From assembly GCF_000091045.1 (NCBI RefSeq), contig NC_006686.1:1430001-1487500 (forward strand): a DNA stretch of 57,500 bases, in the 5' to 3' direction. Positions 1-11,773 of this stretch are shown here, piece by piece. How positions within the stretch are numbered: the first letter of the stretch is position 1; each line of letters begins with the position of its first letter. The notes under the pieces are model-generated. The model saw only the letters and a program-made list of their open reading frames with translations. It had not been told where the DNA came from and did not search any database. The translations under genes were made by a program, and so were the position numbers. Source of the DNA: Cryptococcus deneoformans JEC21 (taxonomy: Eukaryota > Basidiomycota > Tremellomycetes > Tremellales > Cryptococcaceae).

Positions 1-1732
1 AAAAAAGGCACAAGTCAGTCAATTGCAAAGCTCGAAAAGTGGACGAACGAAACACACGTACAGTAGAGTTGTGTCCCCATTCTTCACAAAGAGCAAGCTC
101 AAACATGTGCGTTCTCTTACCTACTTCTAATACAAACATGTACGGATTTTCCTCCACGTTCTTCAATCTGCCTAGTGGTGGCCTTCCAATACTGGTTGAA
201 CCTCCCTCGTCTATCTCACCGTTACCACCGAGAGGTTTGCGGCGTCCCCAATCCCACTCCATCTCCATTGCGGCTTTAGCGCCTCGATCAGGCGACCGGG
301 AGAGGTCATCTTGCGATTGTAATTGGGGCGGTTCAGACTGACCACGGTCAAGCCGACTGCGTGTGGGTGGCCGGTTACGGGGGTTCGAGACAGGTAAAGG
401 CTGCCGAGCAGAAGAGAGACCTTGTCCTGGGGAATATTCTACAGGGGTATGTGCATCTTCATCTTCATCCTCGTCCTCGTCTTCATCGCTTCTGGAGGAA
501 GGCACCTCTGTATCCGCCGATTTGGACTTTCTAGGTTTTGGTCGGCCGTCCATCGCCAATGCTGCCGGCTGGATAGAAGCCAAGAGATCCTGGATAAACG
601 CCTCCACAGAACCATCTTGCTCATTCTCCGATGCCGACCCATCCGCATTGGTTGAAGAATGATAGCCATCCATATCGAGAACCACATCCTTGCCATACAC
701 CACTTCTGGGCCCTCTCCTTGGCCTGCCTTGACTTTTGGCAAGCCTTCTTCCCCTCGCGTCGCATTTACACTAGCTGTAGCGTTGTGACTATCCGATTTG
801 AGCTTTTCAAGTTTGAGGTCGCGCAGGGGGAGACTGGTTTTCTCTCCCGGGCGTGCTTGCATGGGGTTTGGTTCGTCGTTGGTATTGGACACAACAGGGT
901 GAGAGGACTGCTTGGCTAAAGATTCGTCGTTGCCATTGGGGATACCGTCATCAATGGACGGCTGACGGGCAGGAGGCGGTGGTGGGCTATTATCGGGATA
1001 TTTGGACGGTGAGGGTTTCAAAGGACTAGGGAGGAGAGTCGAAGCGGTACCGAGGAGAGAGGACTTGGTCAAAGAGTTTGAGATGTTGGCAGCCGTATGC
1101 TTTTCTTGCTGATCATCTCCCCTTCGCTTATTCGGGGTTCCAGGAGGCGATGCATTGAGATCCAGAAAGTCGACTTCACCAAGCGGCGATTCATGTGGGA
1201 CTTTCTGCTCGGTATCGCCAAACGGCTCTTGCGTTAATGATTCCAGATGTTCTTCTTCCGGAGGATGCTCACCCGACAAGGGCGGTGAAGGCGGCACTTC
1301 AGACTGCTACCATGTCAGCTAACATCATACGATCTAATGGACCACACGCACTTCGGTAGGCATGACAACCGGGCTTGTCAACAAATCCGCTGGCACCTGT
1401 TCGTCCGTCTCCACCACGAAGAACGCCTCTCCCGTCTCGCCAACTTTCATATGAAACGGAGCCACATGAGGTGCAGGAAGATTATTCGGCAGTCTTATAG
1501 TAACCCGCTTTTCTGCTGCTCGCAAGACTTGAAGCTTGCCAAAACGGACATGAAACGGCGAAGAGGAGAGAGTGACTGTGCCCTCAGTGTCGACATGTCG
1601 GACGACGATGACATCGATAGCACCTGAAAGAGTTGCAGGATTTATGCCAGAGTCTGTTTTGGTGTTAGTAGAATAAGACGCAGAGGAGGCTTGAGACTCA
1701 CAGTAGTTGTAAGCTTTGGAGAGATACTGCAT
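1..1732 (-). CDS. PAH1: Lipin-type phosphatidate phosphatase PAH1, N-terminal part (runs off left edge)
   Basis: Lipins (Mg2+-dependent phosphatidate phosphatases) convert phosphatidate to diacylglycerol at ER/nuclear membranes for triacylglycerol and phospholipid synthesis. The start at 1732 opens the N-LIP domain: [13 protein letters not shown], then [15 protein letters not shown] and [14 protein letters not shown], which are near-diagnostic of the family. Two 48-nt introns (1654-1701, 1304-1351) are inferred; splicing the first restores NYYSGINPA. Then comes a long disordered linker rich in Ser/Pro, with a poly Asp-Glu run near 445-485. Downstream is a conserved stretch (NPYMFVLE, then [11 protein letters not shown]) typical of the segment before the catalytic domain. 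A donor at 61 suggests another intron leaving the window. The HAD-like catalytic domain with DxDxT must lie beyond the left edge, so activity cannot be judged here. Confidence 0.93.
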
Positions 1733-2279
1733 TATGGAGACAGATCAAGCAGTGGGGACGGGAAATATCCCCAAAGGAAAGAGAGTGGGTTGCGTGGCGC
1801 CAGCACGGAGGAAGGAAGAGCAGGGGGATGGAGATCGAAGATGTGAGCAGAGGGGTAGGAAGAGGTGGGCGGCAAAAAGTGGGAAGCGGGGAAAGGAGGA
1901 AGGAAACTTTGCAGATCCACACATACGAGTGCAACGACGGACGTCGTGAGACCCTCGCCCGCCGTCATATCAGAAGGAGCACATGACGTCACGATTTTCT
2001 TCAACTCACACGTGGTTCTTTAACCACTCATTTCATACAGCACACATCCTACCAAATATCACCAAGATACATAAAAGGAATCCCCTAGACGTAACTCTTC
2101 AAACTTAAATATGTATCCGAAATTAAGGCAATAAATGCTTTTGCATCCGCCATCATTCGCTCATCTCCTCGGAGCTTTCACGATCCCTCATCCTGAGCTC
2201 AAACTCACTCAGTGCCCTCTTTCCCCCTTCAACCCAAACACATCTCGGCTCAGCCAAAGACCATCTCATGCCAAACATC
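1733..2279. promoter_or_regulatory. PAH1 upstream region and PUB1 3' flank
   Basis: No gene is seen. PAH1 and PUB1 are on the same strand, so this holds the PAH1 promoter and leader and the PUB1 3' UTR. The part next to PAH1 is rich in purines on the plus strand (pyrimidine-rich leader for PAH1). A perfect TGACGTCA palindrome lies at 1984-1991 and a CACGTG E-box at 2009-2014. These match CREB/ATF-type bZIP and bHLH consensus sites; their use is inferred. Confidence 0.5.
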
Positions 2280-3767
2280 TTACTGGTGCGCGGAGGGCTG
2301 TTGAGTGTCTTGCTGTTGAGCTGCATTTGTGATCGATTTCATTAGCCATGACTCAGCAGACAAAATGAATGACAGACATACCGTAGTAACCACCCCAGCC
2401 TCCAGCCTGGTAATACGCGGCAGCAGCAGCAGGGTCCCACGCGCCTTGCTGAGCCTGGCTCTCGGCTCCGACGGCTCCGACAGCACCGACGGCGGGAGCA
2501 GGGTGGCTAGCGACAGCTACGCCAGGCTGTCCCGGCTGACCTGGAACGCCAGCCTGATTATAGTTGTATCCTCCGTAGTAGTTGTAGTTGGGATAGCCGA
2601 TTTGAGGTTGCTATGCAGAAAGAGAAATTAAATTTAAATTCAAAAAGAAGATGCATTGGCATGAAACTCACCATGGAGGGGTACCCAGCCGCAGGTGCGC
2701 CACCTTCCATTGATCCCTTGTCCTTGCCCCAAGAACACTTGATGGGCCTTCCGTGCACCAGCTGGTTTTGCAAATGAGTGATAGCCAAAGCAGCATTCTG
2801 GTGCGTGTCAAGCTTGACAAAGGCAAAGCCCCTGTCGGCCTGCATGCGGATTTCAACGATATAGCCATAGCCCTGGAAAAGCGGAATGAGGTCGGCTTGA
2901 GTGGTGTAAGGAATAAGGTTGCCGACATAGACCGTAGTGTTGAATTCGGGTGTTTGAGAAGCAACAGTCTCATATGAGCCGACGGCACCACCAACACCGA
3001 CGCCTGGAACAACACCAGGGGCGGGGGCACCGTAAGCAGAAGGGACACCCGCGGGAGCGGGAGGGGCGCCCATAGGGGGTGCCGGGTAGGAAGGCGTGCC
3101 GCCGCCGGTTCGAGTACCGCCTGTCTGAGTCTTCTGGTTTGCCCAGTTAACACGGATGGCACGGGAACCGAGCCATTCGCCGTTCATGGAAGCAATGGCT
3201 TGCTCAGCATCAGCCTTGTCACTATGTATAACAGCAAATGTCAGCAAATCGAACGTGCTGAATTAGAGTACGTCAAACATACCGGAAGGAGAGGAAACCA
3301 TAGCCTCTGCTCTTTCCCGAGTTCATATCCCACATGACCCTCGCCTCGCTCAGACTACCAAAGGCACCAAACGCCTTTGACAAGACATCGTCATTCACTT
3401 CTGGACTCAAGTCTCCAACAAAGACGTGGTAATGATGCTGTGTGTCCTCCTTGTTTTGGTTACCCTGATACGCCCAGTTGACCCTGATCTCGGCGTCAAA
3501 GATCTTGCGGCCGTTGAGTGTGGTGAGCGCCTGGTCGGCAGAGCGCATGTCGGCGTACTCGACGAAACCATAGTTGAATCCACCATGCTGGAAATTCCGG
3601 TCTTGAATGATCTTTGCGCTGACGACGGGACCGGCGACAGCAAAAATCTCTGTGAGGATGTAGTCGGTGACTCGGGGAGAAAGGTTGCCGACGTAAAGGT
3701 GGGGTCGTTTGGGAGCTTCAGCGGATTGACCTGGGGTGATGCCGTATTGAACGAACGGAGCAGCCAT
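2280..3767 (-). CDS. PUB1: TIA1/Pub1-type polyadenylated RNA-binding protein, three RRMs
   Basis: Four exons (3767-3283, 3221-2672, 2610-2382, 2320-2280) give 434 residues. Three RNA-recognition motifs are visible. RRM1 has LYVGNLSPRVTD with RNP1-like YGFVEY. RRM2 has VFVGDLSPEVND and GYGFLSFR, which is interrupted by intron 1. RRM3 has VYVGNLIPYTTQ and GFAFVKLDT. A Gly/Pro/Ala-rich linker separates RRM2 and RRM3. The tail is rich in Gln, Gly and Tyr (GYPNYNYYGGYNYNQ) and resembles the low-complexity tail of TIA1/Pub1 proteins. Family members bind U-rich and poly(A) mRNA, affect mRNA stability and enter stress granules. RRM order, length and tail all match the family. It is divergent to RET2. 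Confidence 0.93.
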
Positions 3768-4464
3768 TGCGATGGAGTGTTGTTTTTTATAAAAACAAAG
3801 ATAAGGAAGAGATAGGAAGAGAGAGAAATAGAATCTAAAGAGAGAAAGAAAAACCAGATGCCCGGAAAGAGAAATGGAATGCGAGTCTCAAGTAGAATGT
3901 GGAACGAAGTGGAATGAGGATTGGAAAGAGATACGCATAAGAACTCACAGCCCGCCACCTGTCGGTGTTACGGCGATATAGCCATCCGGCCCACTTCAAC
4001 CTACATCGCACTCTGGGAGACATCTATGCATGTATGGGACATTCGAGAGGATGTTCAGATGCACAGCGCACAGTTGTTACTATGCATGGCTGGAGAGACA
4101 GTGGCGCGCGGGAAGAAGAAAGAAGACGGAACGGAACGGGTCGCCCCGACAGCTGCGGCGGCCTCGTTCTTGGCCCATCTCTGCTATCCACGCTGCCTAT
4201 GTACATATATACGTCTCTGCGGGCGTGTTGCAGGAGCAATGACCGCTGAGAGGAGAATACATGCATAGGCCAGATTTTTGAGAGGGAGGAGGAGAGGAGG
4301 AGAAGAAGAAATGTACTGTCGGGTGAAATCCACGTCATGGCTCGCGCCACGTCCACGACCACCACCACCAGCATCCCATGTCACGACGGCTATACACATA
4401 CAACATAGACGTTCTGTATTAACGTACTTTGTATTGTCTACTGTCTACAACATCACCGTCCACT
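3768..4464. promoter_or_regulatory. Shared divergent promoter of PUB1 and RET2
   Basis: No coding potential is supported. This 697-bp gap separates two divergent genes, so it carries both promoters. The PUB1-proximal part (about 3780-3910) is a purine-rich leader on the plus strand. Three perfect ATGCAT palindromes occur at 4026-4031, 4082-4087 and 4261-4266, more than expected by chance in this length. Their role is unknown. Confidence 0.5.
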
Positions 4465-5331
4465 ATGGTCGTTATCGCAGCCTCAATCTGCACCAGGAGC
4501 GGAAAGCGTAAGTCACAGCCATCACACACCGCTGACAGCCAGCCCTCCTCTCCCGCCAGTTCAGGCCCATCCCCAGATCTCGCATCGACAGTCTCCTCGC
4601 TTCTTTCCCAAAGCTCATCCCCGTCAACTCTCAGCATACCACCGTGGAGACAAATGACGTCCGTTTCGTATACCAGCCGTTCGAAGAGCTCTATGTGCTC
4701 CTTATCACCAACAAGGGCAGCAATATCCTCCAGGTACGTCACGTCCGACGGTTTAGCCAACGCGATACTCATACATGCTCCGTAGGACATCTCGACCCTC
4801 TCTCTCCTTGTTCGCCTTATCTCTTCCCTTACGCCGTCCATGACTGAAACCGCCATCCTTCACCACTCATTTGACCTTCTCTGCGCCTTTGATGAAGTCG
4901 TCTCGCTCGGCTACAAGGAGAATGTGTCTCTTATGCAGGTCCGCAATGTCCTCGAGGGCGAGTCGCACGAAGAAAAGATCCAAGAGATCATTGCACGCAA
5001 CAAGGAGGCGGAGGCAAAGGAAGAACTCAAGCGGCGGGCAAAGCAGCTCGAGATGCAGAGACGGGAGCAGCAGCGACGCGCCCAGGGCGGAGGTGGTATG
5101 GGCAATGTTGGGGGCTATGGCGGTATGGCAGGCGGCTATTCACCTGCATCCCGATACGATGCACCATTACCCGCACAAGAATATAGAGCGCCTTCACCTG
5201 TAGCGGCTTCTGTGCCTAGTAAACCCGCGTTCAAGGGAAGCGGAATGAAGTTGGGGAGCAAAAAGGGCAAGCAGAGCGATCTTATGAACGCATTGGGTGG
5301 GGAAGATGCCGAACCGGAAGCAGCAGACTAG
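4465..5331 (+). CDS. RET2: Coatomer delta subunit (delta-COP), short form lacking the mu-homology domain
   Basis: Delta-COP is part of the COPI coat for Golgi-to-ER transport. Three exons (4465-4507, 4543-4733, 4786-5331) give 259 residues. The start [14 protein letters not shown], then [43 protein letters not shown] and [14 protein letters not shown] are classic delta-COP longin-domain and helix signatures. A charged coiled coil (about residues 150-180) and a Gly-rich linker follow, with MKLGSKKG, which also occurs in family linkers. The frame then ends in an acidic tail ([11 protein letters not shown]) and stops. Full-length family members have about 500-550 residues, with a C-terminal mu-homology domain that binds tryptophan-based motifs. 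No part of it is readable in the 536 bp downstream. This is either a natural short form or a truncated locus. Confidence 0.9.
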
Positions 5332-5867
5332 ACGTAGGGTTGTTGATTGACAATTTACCGTTTATACACTTTTATCAGTGCTCATGTAGATAGCATGTAC
5401 TACTAACAGTCAGTAGTACTACTACGTTCACCTATTAAGTACTATTTGTGCAAGTGTCTCGAATCCCTTGCTCTCTGCTTCGGCCATTTCTCCGCTGACG
5501 AGCCGATTGGTAATCTAAACGATCTGGAGCTTAAGTATGAAGGGGATGCGGAGAGCTTTCATGCTTGTTCTCTTTTGAGGTAACTTTCCCAACTGGAATT
5601 CCTTTTTGGAATAATCACGATATCGCCCTTCTCTCGAAAAGCTGGAATAGGGGACGCAAACGGTAGCTCCTTCATTATTACACTTTTTAATTATTATGTG
5701 TGCCTAAATCATTATTTATGGATCGTAGTCTTGTTCATCGTCATTAACCAATTTATAGCATAAATAAATAACATGAATCTAGGAATACCAACAACGTACT
5801 ATACTACTACTCGTATCATTAAACACTACCGTTACCGTGTACTTCAACGGCACACCTGCCACTCGTC
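5332..5867. other. Convergent 3' flank of RET2 and the MUN-domain gene
   Basis: AT-rich and without a supported gene. It was read in the forward frames for the missing delta-COP mu-homology domain, and nothing resembling it was found; stops are frequent. It presumably holds the two 3' UTRs. Confidence 0.5.
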
Positions 5868-8800
5868 TCACAGTGGATCTCTCTTGGCCCTTGACGCGCT
5901 CGCCATCGATATTGTTTGCAACTGTTGAGCCAAAAACTCTTGCGTGCCGTCCCTGTGACCTCAAACGTCAAAACTAAAATTGTTATGGGGGAAACGAAAC
6001 ACTGACCTCATCCTCAATATTCTCATTATCATCTCCGTATTGCCATTCGTATTAACACGTGCCTGCTTGGCATCTTTTCTGGCACGAATAGTTCCAAGAT
6101 TACGCTGTGCTCTAAGAGACTTGCTAGGCTTTGTGACTCGGTATTTTAATGTGGATTGGAATCCTCGGACACACTCCTATGGGGTTGTAGTCAGTCAATT
6201 GCACAGCGGTGGATCTCGAATGACATTCGTACCTCCATCAATTTATCCGTTGAAAGGTCATAGTATAACCTCGTCGACAGCAAATCGTGATATCTTTGGT
6301 TTTGAAGAATAGTTGATGACACCCCACTGGAATCACCGCCAGCATACAAGAAGTCTTTGAGGAACCTCAACCAACTGAGCGCGATGTCCAGTTCCATATC
6401 TCCCAAAGGTCTCATATGTGAGCGTTTGTCAGATAACGGTGGTACAATCAGTCCTTCTATTGTCACAAGGATCTGCTTCCAAAGCTTGGCCATCACCAGC
6501 TCCATTTCGTCAGACGACAAAGTTGACGCCAATGTGTGATTGTTGACATCTAAATAATCGAACAGAGGGTGAATAGCTGTTTCAATTTCGCTGTCTGTCG
6601 GCCCACGATGTCGTTCTTCTTTTGTCGGGGGGATAATAAATTCTTGGGTTCGCATTGCAGATTTGTAAACTGCAGACAGTTTGCCCAGTGCCTCATTGTA
6701 TGCAGGTGGATAGTTGGTGTGCCCTTTTAAGACCGACTTTATGGCGGAACGTGAGAGAGTATGTCGTAAGACGGGGTTCATCTAGAGGGTAAGTGTCAGT
6801 CCCCGTAACAAAATTACTTTTGAAGAAACAAAGACTCGCCTTATCCACAAGGCTGTGGATCATATCTGACTCTGTCCGCTTCAGACAGCGGAAAGCCCTT
6901 CCGAAATGGAACTGCATATCATCCTCTTCGCCCTCCATAGCTACTTTCAGAAGAATATGTCCTTTCGGGTCAAGGGTTAAAAGTGCGTCCCTGGCCATGA
7001 CACCGGAAAATTGAGAAGGATCTAGTTGAAGGTATGCGCGACCAAGCAAATCGTGTTTGCCAACCATATTTCGATGTCGCACGGTCACCATGAACCAGGA
7101 ACGATGTTGAACCGGAATGTCAAAGCTTTCGTCCCATCTCGGGTTGTTATCATCATAAACCGTTCTTGTTTTCGCGTGTCGTGTACCGTGTTCGTCGCTC
7201 ACGGTCACAAAAGCATCGGGATGACCGCTGCTGCCTTCACGCGTAAGACCTTCAGCGAGAACTACTTTGACAGTAAACAGGAAGTTTCGCTGCTGATTAT
7301 CTGGCTGTGACGCCGATGTATCGTAGGCCGAGAGATCGTCAACCCGCAGCAGATCATACAATTTGTCTAGCTGTTGCCTGGCCGCCTGGATGTTGTTTAA
7401 TTTGACGCACGACTGTATTTAGTGTAAGTCAGTGTCGCATCAAATCAGTACCATTCAAACACACCTCGGGTGTGAAGTTGAAGAAAGCTTGCAGTTTACG
7501 CTCTCCTTGCAATGTGGCAACCGTTTCCTTGGCTTTCTCCAGCCAAGCCTTTTTCTTCGCCATCGTCTGCGAGGTATCAGATTGACGCATGTCCCCTAAG
7601 AAAAGTTCTTCAAGCTTGCTGCAATATTCATTGACAGTGGCACCAATGATCTGAATCCTGATTAGCAATTTTCCCATACGTACAACTCACCTTGGCCAGT
7701 TTGTTGACATAAACAGCCAACTGAGGCTCATCCGGCCATTCTAAATCCATAAGAAATTGTGCAGCGCTTGTGAGGGAAGCGAACAAATCAGTGACGGAGG
7801 AGGACGGGCCATGTGGAGTACTAGGCTCAAACTATTAATGGCATTAGCCGCTGACAGCTCGATGTCAACTAGACGACCTACGTTATCAACAGCCAGAGCC
7901 TGACTGCTCCACTGAGCAGTTTTTGTGGCAGTATGATCGATCCATCGACGAACAACCTGGTCAAACATGCTAGCTATAGTAATCCCATAGGAGTCTTCTT
8001 TGTTTCTTTGGGATCTGTCAACGCTCGCACTCGCCTAGGGAGGAATGATAGATTTACCCAGAGAAAAAGTTGCACATCTGTCCTAACTTTCGTGCCTTAT
8101 GATACAGCTCAAATTGGTCATCAAGGAACTCGCCATTCAATTCACTAGCTTGAAGAACGTCTTCAAGATCTCGTAACCATAGATCTAGCTGTCGTTGTAA
8201 GACGAATTTTGTGATAGGTATATCTCTGCGCGGAGAAAGCGTAAGTGATCCTTGCTGAACAATGGTGTCGTTAATTCACTTACTGGCCAATTGGTCCTTT
8301 AAACCCCCGTCTCAGAGTTTTAATACCCTTTTCAATCCAAGTAACCATGTGCATCAAAAATGCGATCGATTTGGTTTCTTGAAGATCAAGGCTATTTGTT
8401 GCTTCGTTTACATATAGTGTGAAAGCTGCGGATTGAATAGCGTCCTCCAGATCTTTGAGAAGATGGTGGATGTTTTGAGTATTTGTGAATCGAGTATTCA
8501 ACACAGACCAGTCTTCCACAGCTTCGAGGAATTCCCCAGAAAGATATCCTTGTGGACCATCAAGAGCATTCCGTATCGCGATTAAAAAGCTTTCATCTCG
8601 TTGAGCGGTTACAGATTCTAGTGCCCGCCGCTACCCAGTCAGCTAACATTTCTGACAACATTCACTCACTTCTGATACGGGCCACGTGGATGGGTGTTGA
8701 TCTACTTGAACCTTGTCCATCATCGATAATGCTTCCTGAACGCATGCCGAGGGCACCAAACCTTCCGAAAATCTCCTGACAATGGCTTCCAAAAACACTC

Positions 8801-10271
8801 GAGATCTAAAGAAAGGCGGCAGCCTCCATCTTGCAGCACACTCGGAAAGAAGGAGAGCATGGCCGCCAGAAAGGATACTCAACGGGACGTCCTGATCTTC
8901 AGGAAGGGTTTTCAAGACTTCGAGATCATGATCAAGACATTTTCCAAGCAGCTGGTAGTACCTTTGACGGGGATTACTGGGTATAAATGTAAATGGATAG
9001 GTGACGTTGTCGGACGAGCTGGCGTGAAGAGAATTTAACTGAGAAAGTCGACTGGAAGATTGGACGAGGCTGGGGTCCAGTTGCATCATTTGGAGCATGG
9101 TCTGTGACAGAGAGGAAAGCTCGTCGGCCTTCCATGACGCCCAACTGGTAGTATCATGGTCAAAGTCATGAGGTTTATATGGGTAGGGATCTTCCGTATT
9201 GAGTCGTTTGAGGCAGATCTGAAGCATGTCGCGTTCACATCAGCATCACTATAATGGTAACCCACATATCTAAGCTCACTGACCTTAAGATCATCTAAAA
9301 CCGCTTGTCTTGTACACGTCTCTTTCAAATCCTCTACTTTTTGACGGCAAACCTCAGTAGGCATACCAAATAATTGTGCCACAACTTCTAATAAGTCCAT
9401 CGACTTTTTCCCTGGGACATTTTCTTCCTTGGTCACAAGACTGCGCATGCTGTTTGAGCTTTTCAAGGAGCTTGCCAAATCCTTATCTTCGGCGCCTGGA
9501 GTATCTTGGACCTTGAGATAGCCTTGGTAGGATTCCAACCGGGCCTTGAGCTCGGAGGAAACTGGGCCCATGGCAGAGATGCAGTCGCTCAAAAGGTCAA
9601 CGAAAAGAGAAACCTGCCGGCTAAGCTCTATTCTCCAGCTATCGGCCCGAGCATCTTCTTTCTTGAGAGATTTGGTGGCCGCTGTGACGAAAGCGAGAAT
9701 AAGGTCTTCAATCTTGCGTGATTCCTTCAGTTGTCGTTGAAAACTCTTCTCGGGCCAAGTACTAGACCAGAATAGCGCAACTGACCGTCGAAAGCTGGGA
9801 CTGGAATACCTGAATAACCCTTGTATAAGCTCGCTGAAACAAAATCTTTTGAAGATGTTACGCGTACTTAGCTTCTTGCCCCATAGCTATCCTTTTCAAT
9901 GTAAAGTCTACAGTTTTGAGTAGTTTTTCAGGGAACTTTGGAGATTTTGATGTATCTCGATTGACCAAGGATCCAAAGTCAAAGGCAAAGAAAGAAGACG
10001 AAGAGGATGTTTCAAGGGTTCGGCGAGAAGAGGATGAGGGCGGGAAAGGGAAAGAGGAGGAATCTAATTGAGCCACATGACTACGGTGCTGCTGTTGTTC
10101 AAGTTCGCCATGTATATAGCTTTGAGGGTGTTATTCAGTCTTTTGAACATATTCACAGCGTTCGTCACTCACGCAACTCTAAGCGTATATCTGGAATCAT
10201 GTCAACATATTTTAAGAGATTAAAAGGGACTAGCATGCTCACTCTAGTAATTCGTCATTGCTAGCTGACAT
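5868..10271 (-). CDS. C2 and MUN-domain protein (Munc13/UNC-13 and S. pombe Git1-like)
   Basis: A large, heavily spliced gene of roughly 1,200 codons. The start ATG at 10271 opens two very short exons (10271-10243, 10190-10173) that join to a third at 10119, reading MSASNDELLEYTLRVAYIHG. Next come a Ser-rich patch and FAFDFGSL. MUN/MHD1 helices include SNPRQRYYQLLGKCLDHDLE and LSECAARWRLPPFF. A C2 domain lies near 7300-6960 (PDAFVTVSDEHGTRHAKT, then NNPRWDESFDI). After it comes MHD2-type sequence (MNPVLRHTLSRSAIKSVL). Munc13 proteins prime SNARE-dependent exocytosis; fission-yeast Git1 acts in glucose-cAMP signalling. Which role applies here is not known. The first loop Asp of the C2 domain appears replaced, so Ca2+ binding is doubtful. 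The extreme C-terminus (last exon, 5868 to about 5910) is the least certain part. One intron (6782-6839) uses a GC donor. Confidence 0.85.
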
Positions 10272-10703
10272 ATTCTACTTCTTGTTCGACCTTGACAACG
10301 GATTTACGCTTCAGATATCGTGAAGGCCAGGTATCAATCACCTAGATGACCTGAGTAAGGAGGAAGTGTAATTGGCGATGTGTGGATGTTGTAGGCAACG
10401 TGTATTCGATGCGGTAATATGTGTTCAGCGCTTTCGGGAAGGTGTATGGTGAAACTACGTGAGCTGAATAAAAACAGGAATATATGAGAGGGAAAGCAAA
10501 GCAACCAAGTCAGAAAGTCAGAGAAGAGTGCACAACAATCGGCCACCGTGTGGAGGGCGGACATGGCCGACCACAACCGCATCGAAAAGTGGTGACGTCC
10601 TCACTCACTTCATCCCTTCCGTCGGAATCACTCACCCAACCCTTTCATTTATTATTTTTCAGCTCCGACTCTCCACCACTCCCGTCTGCACACATAGCCT
10701 ATC
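10272..10703. promoter_or_regulatory. Divergent promoter of the MUN gene and SFM1
   Basis: A 432-bp gap between two divergent start codons with no coding signal. A TGACGTCC site (CRE-like half) lies near 10591-10598. The SFM1-proximal part is pyrimidine-rich, as in many fungal leaders. Confidence 0.45.
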
Positions 10704-11541
10704 ATGTCCAACAAATCCTTCAAGTATGTTATCGGTGAGCACGGCCAATCGTTTAGTTTGAAAATTGCTTCTTACACCACATAATAGAGCACATGGAAGA
10801 GGACGATGCTGTCACCCGTTCCCTCCCAGAGTGGGTAACTCTTGAGTACTCCCACATGCTCTCCCTCGTCGGCCCTTCATCTACCGTCCACTTCACCTCT
10901 CTCTCTTCAACATCCATCTCTCCACTCATTAACTCTTTGAATAATAACCCCAAAGCTCAGCCAACCACCAAACCCATACTGGAACTTCTCCCGGCTCTTT
11001 CTCCTCCAGTAGACAAGGCGAGGGTCTGTTTGTTGGACCCCAGGGCTGAAAAAGTGATTGCTCCTGAAGATGCGGACAAGTTTGATGTCTTTTTGTACGG
11101 TGGGATTTTGGGTGACGACCCCCCTAGGGACAGGACAGGCGAGTTGAGGAAGCTTGGGTTCGAGGGAAGGCATTTGGGCGAGAAGCAAATGACGACGGAT
11201 ACGGCTGTAGGAGTGACCAAGAAGGTTATTGAAGATCAAGGTGATTATTGTACCCTTTGTTGTGTATGTCCATGAGAGAAAAACTAAAGCGAGTGGTTAG
11301 TGCCCTTGGATGAGATTCCCTTTGTGGACTTTCCTACTATCAAGTTTAACAAGGTCGAGTCCATTGAGATGCCTTTCCGTAAATGTCTCCTCTGACTTGT
11401 TTGGGAGAAGCAAATTATCGTCAGATGAGCTGATTGGTTTCAACAGGATATGTCAAGGACGAAAACGGAGAGCCCATTTTACCCCCCGGGATGAAGGCTC
11501 ATCTCAAGGCGGATTTGGACCGAACGATTGACGATTTTTAA
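10704..11541 (+). CDS. SFM1: SPOUT-fold protein arginine methyltransferase Sfm1
   Basis: Four exons (10704-10734, 10788-11240, 11301-11378, 11447-11541) give 218 residues. The N-terminus after splicing reads KYVIEHMEEDD, then LPEWVTLEYSHML. The conserved core RVCLLDPRA, FGGILGD-type YGGILGDDPPRDRT, LGEKQMTTDTA and EMPFRYVKDENGEPILPPGM matches yeast Sfm1 (YOR021C) block by block. Sfm1 uses S-adenosylmethionine to methylate an arginine of ribosomal protein uS3 (Rps3). The GGILGD and KQMTTDTA segments belong to the knotted cofactor site of SPOUT enzymes and are intact. Length equals the family norm. It is convergent with the thioredoxin-like gene, 232 bp away. Confidence 0.93.
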
Positions 11542-11773
11542 AAGTTTGAATGATGTATAGAGAAACCTGGATTATAACAGTACGGCATACAGGGTACAAC
11601 TACTACATCTTTAACAAATTCAAAATGATACAGCATATACTCCGTCGGTTCCGTCACTCGTTTCTCCGTCTCTTGCAGCGCTCAATTAGCTTGAAGTCAC
11701 CCCGTCTTTTCCCTTTAAAGTCATAGGCTACTTAGCACGTGCCAACCAATGCTTAAGGAGATAAGTAGATCAC

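Noticed and set aside
5332..5700. Search for a downstream exon carrying the missing delta-COP mu-homology domain
   Set aside because: The downstream forward frames were read; only short stop-ridden peptides with no resemblance to the domain were found.
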